Source of the DNA: an uncultured Hyphomicrobiales bacterium
Lineage (GTDB): Bacteria; Pseudomonadota; Alphaproteobacteria; Rhizobiales; Beijerinckiaceae
DNA length: 12,914 nucleotides
Assembly (NCBI GenBank): GCA_903932565.1
Contig: CAIZGQ010000279.1
Span: 1 to 12,914, forward strand
Direction of reading: 5' to 3'
Made by a program: the position numbers and the translations under genes. The notes under the pieces are model-generated. The model did no database searches. It was not told the origin of the DNA and saw only the letters and a program-made list of their open reading frames with translations. Shown in pieces: positions 6,919 to 12,914 of the stretch (its first letter is position 1; the number at the start of each line of letters is the position of its first letter).

Positions 6919-7547
6919 TGGCGCTGTCCGAGCTTGCCCCCGGCGTCTTTTATGCGCCGGGCTGGCTCGACCGGGCCGGGCAGGAAGAGCTCTTGGGCGA
7001 GCTCCAGAGCATCGTGAGATCAGCGCCGCTGTTTGTGCCCCGGATGCCGCGAACCGGTACGCCCTTTTCTGTCCGCATGACCAATTGCGGACCGCTGGGC
7101 TGGGTGTCGGATCGCGAGGGCGGTTATCGCTACCAGCCGAATCACCCCGAGACGGGCGAGCCCTGGCCGCCGATCCCCGACATTGCGCTGCGGGTCTGGC
7201 GCGAAATCGGCGGGTATGACCGTCCGCCCGAGGCTTGCCTGATCAATTTCTACGCGCCGGACGCACGGATGGGCCTGCATCAGGACCTCAACGAGGCTGA
7301 CCTTGCGGCCCCGGTTGTCTCGCTCTCGCTCGGGGAGACCTGCCGCTTCCGGTTTGGAACGACCAGCAGGACGGGGAGTGGGACGCAATCCTTCAAGCTC
7401 GCGTCAGGCGACGCCATGGCGCTGAGCGGCCCCGCCCGGCTTATCTTTCATGGCGTCGACAAGATTTATCCCGGAACGTCGACACTGCTGAAGAACGGCG
7501 GGCGGCTCAACCTCACGTTGCGGCGTGTGTCAGCACGGGCGGAATGA
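6918..7547 (+). CDS. alkB: AlkB-type alpha-ketoglutarate/Fe(II)-dependent DNA dioxygenase
   Basis: AlkB directly repairs N1-methyladenine and N3-methylcytosine by oxidative demethylation. The 209-aa product aligns by eye over nearly its whole length with E. coli AlkB: VRMTNCGPLGW, YQPNHPETGEPWPPIP, ACLINFYAPDARMGLHQD, VVSLSLGE, RLIFHGVDKI and RLNLTLRRV. Iron ligands are His121, Asp123 and His178, and Arg196 and Arg202 correspond to the 2-oxoglutarate-binding and substrate-site arginines (E. coli 204 and 210). ATG 6918 shares its A with the gpmA stop (TGATG), so translation is likely coupled and no separate ribosome-binding site is needed. Its expression therefore appears tied to housekeeping genes; no Ada box or other adaptive-response signal is evident. 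It is the last gene of the operon. Confidence 0.93.
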   Translation: MALSELAPGVFYAPGWLDRAGQEELLGELQSIVRSAPLFVPRMPRTGTPFSVRMTNCGPLGWVSDREGGYRYQPNHPETGEPWPPIPDIALRVWREIGGYDRPPEACLINFYAPDARMGLHQDLNEADLAAPVVSLSLGETCRFRFGTTSRTGSGTQSFKLASGDAMALSGPARLIFHGVDKIYPGTSTLLKNGGRLNLTLRRVSARAE

Positions 7548-7745
7548 GCGCCGAGCCCGCGACCATTTCATGCGAAACCTATCCCACCGAACCCCACTCT
7601 CGCCGGGATTCGGCATCTTAAAAGCGCGAGTCAGGTACAACGGACTTGCGCTGGAGAGGGTGGCGCACGTCCCCAGAACCCTCATCCGCCATGCTCCGCA
7701 TGTCACCTTCTTCCAAGCGAGAAGGTTGCACGGACTGGCAGCGCC
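7548..7745. other. Convergent intergenic region between alkB and grpE
   Basis: This 198-bp gap between converging genes shows no gene. A 7-bp hairpin, ACCTTCT (7705-7711) with AGAAGGT (7720-7726) around an 8-base loop, lies downstream of grpE on the minus strand. It has no T run on either side, so termination here is probably factor-dependent or this is a chance repeat. Confidence 0.4.
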
Positions 7746-8321
7746 TCAGCCCTCAGCCTTCGGTCCGCCGCGGGCGACGCCGACCTTGGCCGGACGCAGG
7801 ACGCGGTCGCCGATGGTGAAGCCAGCTTCAACCACCTGGAACACGGTCCCGGCGGGAACGCTGGGGTCGGGCGCTTCAAACAGCGCCTCATGCAGATTGG
7901 GATCGAACTTCTGGCCCTGCGGATCGAGCTTCTTCACCCCGTGACGGGCAAGGCGGGAGAGAAAATCCCGCTCGGTCAGCTCGATGCCCTCGACAAAGCT
8001 GGTCAGGGCTGGCGAGGCTGCCGCGCGGTCTTCTTCGGGCAAGCTGCTCACAGCGCGCGCAAGATTGTCGGCGAACGTCAGCATATCCCGCGCGAAATTG
8101 GTGACGCCATAGATCTTGGCGTCGGCCACTTCCTTCTCCGTGCGGCGGCGCAGGTTTTCCATATCCGCGCGTGTGCGCAGCACCTTGTCCTTCAGGCTGG
8201 TGTTTTCAGCCTGGAGGGCTTCCAGTACGGCGAACGGATCAGGCCCCTCATGGGCGGCCGCAGGTGCGGCACCATTTGTGGCATCGGTTTCGGACAAATG
8301 ATCTTTATCAATATCTGACAT
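7746..8321 (-). CDS. grpE: GrpE, nucleotide exchange factor of DnaK
   Basis: GrpE releases ADP from DnaK in the cytosolic Hsp70 cycle and works as a dimer. From ATG 8321 it is 191 aa. A variable acidic N-terminus (1-30) is followed by the long coiled-coil helix (about 31-70) with RTRADMENLRRRTEKEV, the helical bundle YGVTNFARDMLTFADNLARA (71-90), and the C-terminal beta domain with GVKKLDPQGQKFDPNLHEAL, VFQVVEAGFTIGDRVLRPAKVGVA. ATG 8321 (MSDIDKD) is preferred to the in-frame ATG 8357 because AGAAG stands five to six bases before it and the extra twelve residues are not family-like. It lies 58 bp after glnD on the same strand and could be cotranscribed. No sigma-32 promoter or CIRCE element is evident in that short gap, which is unusual for a heat-shock gene if the gap is its only promoter region. 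Confidence 0.96.
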   Translation of the reverse strand: MSDIDKDHLSETDATNGAAPAAAHEGPDPFAVLEALQAENTSLKDKVLRTRADMENLRRRTEKEVADAKIYGVTNFARDMLTFADNLARAVSSLPEEDRAAASPALTSFVEGIELTERDFLSRLARHGVKKLDPQGQKFDPNLHEALFEAPDPSVPAGTVFQVVEAGFTIGDRVLRPAKVGVARGGPKAEG

Positions 8322-8379
8322 GGTCACTTCTGACGGTTGCGGACTGTTGCTCCGCATATCAGGGTCAATTCAGCAAAAA

Positions 8380-11226
8380 TCAAGCTGGAGCTGCCTCTGA
8401 CTTCACACGTCTTGTATGGCCGCGTCCGGTGTCGGCAGCGCCAAAACATTCCAACAGGTGCCGCCGGATCGCTGATTGTCGGGCCGGGTTGGTGATCTTC
8501 GCCCCTGTGAGATCGGTCACATAGAACACGTCCACGGCCTTCTCACCGAAGGTCGCAATATGCGCCGAGCCAATGTTCAGGTTGAGCCGCGAAATCGCCG
8601 AGGTCAGATCAAACAGGAGGCCGGGCCGATCAAGACCGGAGACTTCGATCACGGTGTAGCGATTCGACAGGCCGTTATCGATGATCGCCTCGGGGGCGAC
8701 ATAGAAGGTTTTGTCCTCTTTCGCCGAGCCTTTGGCAGCGACGAGTTCGCTGATTCGCACTTCGCCCCGCAGCGCTTTCTCGACGCTGGAGGCAACACGA
8801 TTGGCGCGGCGCAATTCATCATCATCGCGATCAAACGCGCGGCTGATGAAGATCGTGTCCAACGCCAGGCCATCGGTCGTCGTGAAGATCTGCGCATCGA
8901 CAATGTTGGCACCAGCCGCCGCGCAGGCGCCCGCGATGATGGACAGCAGGCGGGGGTGATCCGGGGCCACAATCGTTAGCTCGGTGATGCCCCGGAACGC
9001 GTCGGTTTCAACTTCCGTCGAGAGCGAGCGCATTTCCACATCGGCGAGGCGCAGCAGCTTCGAATGCGCAATCTTGTGGGGCAGGTCGACCTTGAGCCAA
9101 TAGGCAGGATAATGGCGCGCCGCATAGGCCTCGAAATCGGGATCCGACATGCCGGGCAGCGATTTTCGCAATTCATCCTGGGCGCGGTTGACGCGGCTCT
9201 GCCGGTCAATCGCAGAATGCCCGCCCGCCACAACGATTTCGGTTTCCCAATACAGCGTGCGGAGCAACTGGCCTTTCCAGCCGTTCCAAACGCCCGGTCC
9301 CACCGCGCGAATGTCGCAAACTGTCAGCACCAGCAAAAGACGCAAACGCTCAAGGCTCTGCACCAGATTTGCGAATTTCTGGATCGTGCGCGGATCGGAA
9401 AGATCGCGGCTTTGGGCCGTGTTCGACATTTCCAGATGGAACTCGATTAGCCACGCCACCGTGTCGGTCTCAGCTTCTGTCAGACCCAGACGGGGGCAGA
9501 CTTTGCGGGCAACGGCGGCACCCGCGATGGAGTGATCTTCTTTGCGTCCCTTGGCCACATCGTGCAGGAACAACGCCACATAAAGCGCGCGCATGTTGAC
9601 GATGCTGGGCAGTACTTCGCTGCAAAGCGGGTGATCTTCCTTGAAGCGCCCGGATTCAATTGACGCCAGAATGCCAACCGATCGCAGCAGATGCTCGTCC
9701 ACCGTGTAATGGTGGTACATATTGAACTGCATCATGGCGACGATGCGCCCGAACTCCGGCGTAAAGCGGCCCAGAACACCGGATTCGTTCATCGCCCGCA
9801 GCACCGTTTCCGGCGATTTACTGGAGGTCAAAATATCAAGAAACAGCCGGTTCGCTTCCGGGTTTTCGCGAACGGACTTGTCGATGAATTTGATCGACTG
9901 GCTGACAAGGCGCGTCGCATCCGGGTGGATCGCAACCTGGTTCTGATCCGCAATCCAATACAGCCGGATCATGTTGACGGGATCGCGTTCAAAGATGTCG
10001 CGCGCTGACACTGTCACGCGATCAACCTCGATGGCAAAGTCGCCACCGGACAATGCCTTCCGACGCGGCCGCAATCTGCCGATGAAGCGATCCAGCGTCG
10101 CGCGCGGCTTGGCTTCGCGTTCCTCCAAGGCGGCGCAGACAATGGCGGTGAGATCGCCAACTTGTTTCGCCACGAGGAAATAGTGCTTCATGAAGCGCTC
10201 GACGGCGGAGAGGCCGCCATGGGTGCCATAGCCGAGTTGCTGCGCGATCTGGCGCTGGATGTCGAAGCTCAGGCGATCCTCGGCGCGGCCGGTGAGGTAG
10301 TGCATCGTGCAGCGAACGCGCCACAGAAACTCATCGCAGCGCTTGAACAATTGCGCTTCGCGCTTGTTGAACAACCCGGCCTCTACGAGTTCGTCCACCT
10401 TACGAACGCGATAGACATACTGCGAAATCCAGAACAGCGTGTTGAGATCGCGCAGGCCGCCCTTGCTTTCTTTGACGTTGGGCTCAACCAGATAGCGTGA
10501 TGATCCGGCCTTGGCGATGCGCGTGTCACGCTCTGATAATTTGGCAGCGACGAATTCGCGCGCACTGTGGCCAACGATTTCCCTTTGAAAACGGTGGCGC
10601 ATGTCATCGAACAATTTCTGATCGCCGAAGATCAGCCGCGCTTCCAGCATGGAGGTGCGGACTGTCATATCCGCCTGGGCCTGCCGAATGCATTCATCGA
10701 CCGAACGTGTCGCGTGGCCCACCTTCTGCCGCAGGTCCCACAACACGTAGAGCATGGCTTCGACCACGCTCTCGCCCCACGGTGTCTGCTTGTAGGGCAG
10801 CACGAACAACAGATCGATGTCGGACCCCGGCGCCAGCGTGCCGCGGCCGTAACCACCAACCGCGACAACCGCAAGATGTTCTGATGATGAAGGGTTTTTT
10901 GAGGGATAGAGGTATGTGACGACGAAGTCGTAGATTGCGTGAATGAGCTCATCTTCGAGATAAGACAGTTGGCCCGCACAGGCGAGGCCGCCACCATCGG
11001 CAGCAAGCCAGTCCTGCGCGGTCTGCCGTCCATGCTCAAGTGCGCCCCGAAACACGTCCACCGCACGTTTGCGCAACTCGAGCTGGTCGCCGGAGGTCTC
11101 CTTTGCAATCTCGGCAACGCTCGCCGTGACAGAGGCGCGATTGATGAGCGCTGTCAGCGGACGTGACGCACTGTTGCGCCGCGCGGGGAAGGTCGAAGAG
11201 GGGTCGGTGATTTGATCCATGATCAT
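8380..11226 (-). CDS. glnD: Bifunctional PII uridylyltransferase / uridylyl-removing enzyme
   Basis: GlnD senses glutamine and adds UMP to, or removes it from, the PII proteins GlnB/GlnK, setting nitrogen assimilation. The 948-aa length is normal for alphaproteobacteria. In order: a variable N-terminus; the nucleotidyltransferase domain with GGYGRGTLAPGSDIDLLF around residues 123-138, carrying the metal-binding DxD; the GlnD-specific helical region with KESKGGLRDLNTLFW; the HD domain with LFLHDVAKGRKEDHS near residue 555, which gives the uridylyl-removing activity; and two ACT domains (IVAPDHPRLLSIIAG near 750, VSGLDRPGLLFDLTSA near 857) that bind glutamine. All catalytic motifs are present. 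The start is either ATG 11226 or ATG 11220 (MDQITDP), with no strong Shine-Dalgarno for either. It follows priA by 56 bp on the same strand and precedes grpE by 58 bp. Confidence 0.97.
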   Translation of the reverse strand: MIMDQITDPSSTFPARRNSASRPLTALINRASVTASVAEIAKETSGDQLELRKRAVDVFRGALEHGRQTAQDWLAADGGGLACAGQLSYLEDELIHAIYDFVVTYLYPSKNPSSSEHLAVVAVGGYGRGTLAPGSDIDLLFVLPYKQTPWGESVVEAMLYVLWDLRQKVGHATRSVDECIRQAQADMTVRTSMLEARLIFGDQKLFDDMRHRFQREIVGHSAREFVAAKLSERDTRIAKAGSSRYLVEPNVKESKGGLRDLNTLFWISQYVYRVRKVDELVEAGLFNKREAQLFKRCDEFLWRVRCTMHYLTGRAEDRLSFDIQRQIAQQLGYGTHGGLSAVERFMKHYFLVAKQVGDLTAIVCAALEEREAKPRATLDRFIGRLRPRRKALSGGDFAIEVDRVTVSARDIFERDPVNMIRLYWIADQNQVAIHPDATRLVSQSIKFIDKSVRENPEANRLFLDILTSSKSPETVLRAMNESGVLGRFTPEFGRIVAMMQFNMYHHYTVDEHLLRSVGILASIESGRFKEDHPLCSEVLPSIVNMRALYVALFLHDVAKGRKEDHSIAGAAVARKVCPRLGLTEAETDTVAWLIEFHLEMSNTAQSRDLSDPRTIQKFANLVQSLERLRLLLVLTVCDIRAVGPGVWNGWKGQLLRTLYWETEIVVAGGHSAIDRQSRVNRAQDELRKSLPGMSDPDFEAYAARHYPAYWLKVDLPHKIAHSKLLRLADVEMRSLSTEVETDAFRGITELTIVAPDHPRLLSIIAGACAAAGANIVDAQIFTTTDGLALDTIFISRAFDRDDDELRRANRVASSVEKALRGEVRISELVAAKGSAKEDKTFYVAPEAIIDNGLSNRYTVIEVSGLDRPGLLFDLTSAISRLNLNIGSAHIATFGEKAVDVFYVTDLTGAKITNPARQSAIRRHLLECFGAADTGRGHTRRVKSEAAPA

Positions 11227-11282
11227 TCGAGATTACCACAGGCCCTTGCCGGGGATAGGGGGCGCGCCTTTGGGGCGCACGA

Positions 11283-12914
11283 TTAGAGAAAGCTTTGCGG
11301 GTCGACATCAATGGCGACGGAGACACCGCCGCGCTCCGGCGGAGCCGCTGCCAGCATGGCGCGCAAAAAACCCTGCAGATCAGCGCTTCGCGGCGCCCGC
11401 ACCAGAAGACGGAAGCGATGCCGGCCCCGCACCATCGCAATTGGGGCCTCGGCCGGGCCCAGGACACTGATTTCGCCAATCTCGGGTAAGCTGCCGGCTG
11501 CTGTGACCGTCCAGCGCTCGGACGGCGGCAGGCCGAAGGCGGCGCGGGCGAGTGCCCTTGCATGTGCTTCCGTGGCTGCGCGGTCCTTGCCTGACACAAT
11601 GAGCGCTGCCAGCCGTCCGAAGGGTGGCAGCTCGGCCACCTTCCGGGCGCTGGTTTCCTCCGCATAAAACCGCTCGCCGTCGCCCGACAACAGCGCTTGG
11701 ATCACGGGGTGCTCCGGCAGCCAGGTTTGCAACATGCCGCGGCCGGGATGGTCACCACGCCCGGCCCTCCCGGTGACCTGCTGGAGCAGCTGGAACGTGC
11801 GTTCGGCCGCGCGGGGGTCGCCGCTGGAAAGGCCAACGTCCGCATCGATTACGCCCACCAGCGTCAGTTTCAGGAAGTTGTGGCCCTTGGCCACAAGCTG
11901 GGTGCCAATGATGATGTCGCACTCACCGTTGGCAATTGCCGCGAGTTCCTGCCGCATGCGCTCCGTGCCGCCGGGAAAATCCGACGACAACACCAGCACC
12001 CGGGCGTGTGGAAACAGCTCCGCCACTTCCTCCGCAAGGCGCTCGACGCCGGGGCCGCAGGCGGTCAGGCAATCGGGCGTATCGCAGATCGGGCACGAAT
12101 CCGGGCGCTTTTCGACGTGGCCGCAATGGTGGCAGACGAGCGCGCGGCGAAACCGATGCTCAACCAGCCATGCCGTGCAATTGGGGCATTGAAAGCGATG
12201 CCCGCAGGCCTTGCAGAGTGTGAGCGGCGCGTAGCCTCGGCGGTTGAGGTAGAGCAGCGCCTGCTCGCCGCGCGCCAGCGTTTCCGTCACCGCGTTGAAC
12301 AGCGGCGGCGAAATCCATTTGCCCTTGACGGCAGCATCCTTGCGCAAATCGATGGCGGAAAGATCGGGCATACTGCGCCCGCCAAAGCGCGCGCCAAGCC
12401 GCAGATGCTGGTAGCGACCCTGCTCGGCATTGACGCGCGTTTCAATCGAGGGCGTGGCAGACGCCAGAATGACAGGCGCGTGTTCAAAGCGGGCGCGCAC
12501 CACTGCCATGTCGCGCGCGTGATAAGTGACGCCGTCTTCCTGCTTGTAGGCGGCCTCGTGTTCCTCATCGACAATAATGACGCCCAGGTTGGCGAAGGGG
12601 AGAAAGAGTGCCGAGCGGGCGCCTGCCACAACCGCGACATTGCCGTCTGCCACGCCCTGCCAAAGCCGCGCGCGCTTGCGGGCGGTGACGCCGGAATGCC
12701 ATTCAGCGGGACGCACGCCAAAGCGCTTGGCAAAGCGGTCCAGAAACTGCGCCGTCAGGGCTATTTCCGGCATCAGGATCAGCGCCTGTCGTCCTGCCGT
12801 GAGGGCAGCCGCCACAGCCTCGAAGTAAACTTCCGTTTTGCCCGATCCGGTGACGCCTTCGAGCAGCGTTGCTGAAAAGGTTTCCGCGCTCACGGCCGCG
12901 CTGAGCACCTTGGC
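11283..12914 (-). CDS. priA: Primosomal protein N' (PriA replication-restart helicase), N-terminus outside window
   Basis: PriA recognises stalled forks and D-loops and reloads DnaB for replication restart. The frame is open to base 12914 (A-K-V-L-S at the edge); the GTG at 12908 is an internal valine. The 543 visible residues are the helicase core and C-terminal domain of a protein of about 730 aa, so the N-terminal 3'-DNA-binding domain is missing from the window. Visible motifs are Walker A LLEGVTGSGKTEVYF, the DEEH box in VIIVDEEHEAAYKQ, ILASATPS, and the zinc cluster with cysteine pairs CKAC, CPNC, CHHC and CPIC plus PDC. The second helicase half has IIGTQLVAKGHNF and QQVTGRAGRG, and the C-terminal domain begins around AELPPFGRLAAL. 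It is probably the first or an early gene of the priA-glnD-grpE run. The stop is TAA. Confidence 0.96.
   Translation of the reverse strand, partial: AKVLSAAVSAETFSATLLEGVTGSGKTEVYFEAVAAALTAGRQALILMPEIALTAQFLDRFAKRFGVRPAEWHSGVTARKRARLWQGVADGNVAVVAGARSALFLPFANLGVIIVDEEHEAAYKQEDGVTYHARDMAVVRARFEHAPVILASATPSIETRVNAEQGRYQHLRLGARFGGRSMPDLSAIDLRKDAAVKGKWISPPLFNAVTETLARGEQALLYLNRRGYAPLTLCKACGHRFQCPNCTAWLVEHRFRRALVCHHCGHVEKRPDSCPICDTPDCLTACGPGVERLAEEVAELFPHARVLVLSSDFPGGTERMRQELAAIANGECDIIIGTQLVAKGHNFLKLTLVGVIDADVGLSSGDPRAAERTFQLLQQVTGRAGRGDHPGRGMLQTWLPEHPVIQALLSGDGERFYAEETSARKVAELPPFGRLAALIVSGKDRAATEAHARALARAAFGLPPSERWTVTAAGSLPEIGEISVLGPAEAPIAMVRGRHRFRLLVRAPRSADLQGFLRAMLAAAPPERGGVSVAIDVDPQSFL

Noticed and set aside
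7705..7726. The hairpin in the alkB/grpE gap as an intrinsic terminator
   Set aside because: The stem is only 7 bp with an 8-base loop and there is no T run on either strand.
11227..11282. The GC-rich inverted repeat between priA and glnD as a terminator
   Set aside because: Only about five to seven pairs form and no T run follows; nothing distinguishes it from background GC-rich sequence.
11697..12875. A 392-codon open frame on the plus strand opposite priA
   Set aside because: It lies wholly antisense to unmistakable PriA helicase motifs. Its composition (rich in Arg, Ala, Gly and His, no family features) is typical of GC-rich shadow frames.

Overview
The window reads as a GC-rich alphaproteobacterial chromosome segment. 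The evidence is an HWE-family sensor kinase, GGAAC/CGTT sites of the alphaproteobacterial general-stress sigma factor EcfG, the C-terminal half of an NdvB-like cyclic beta-glucan synthase, a short-form GpmA, and the GlnD, GrpE and PriA sequences. The genus cannot be fixed from the sequence alone. There are no insertion sequences, phage genes, CRISPR arrays, rRNA or tRNA genes.

Layout. Positions 1-2730 (+) hold the 3' end of a large GH94-containing gene (NdvB type), closed by a strong terminator at 2736-2766. This hairpin is symmetrical, so it also serves the convergent gene on the other strand. Positions 2765-4513 (-) encode a soluble two-PAS HWE histidine kinase. A 303-bp divergent intergenic region follows. 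It contains an inverted GGAAC...GTTCC element at 4741-4767, which is a perfect EcfG-type promoter towards the kinase and a near-perfect one in the other direction. Positions 4817-5149 (+) hold a small ORF whose C-terminal half resembles the anti-sigma factor NepR, closed by its own intrinsic terminator at 5174-5198. Kinase, NepR-like protein and EcfG promoter together look like an accessory general-stress-response module. This is the most interesting part of the window.

Positions 5449-7547 (+) form a compact housekeeping operon: dapB (lysine/diaminopimelate synthesis), gpmA (glycolysis) and alkB (repair of alkylated DNA). In this sequence dapB carries a single in-frame TAA at 5722-5724 that splits an otherwise perfectly preserved gene. 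gpmA and alkB overlap by one base.

Positions 7746-12914 (-) read priA (5' end outside the window), then glnD, then grpE in one direction with gaps of under 60 bp: replication restart helicase, nitrogen-status sensor and DnaK nucleotide exchange factor. They converge with alkB at about 7.6-7.7 kb. The large ORFs opposite priA and dapB are GC-driven shadows.
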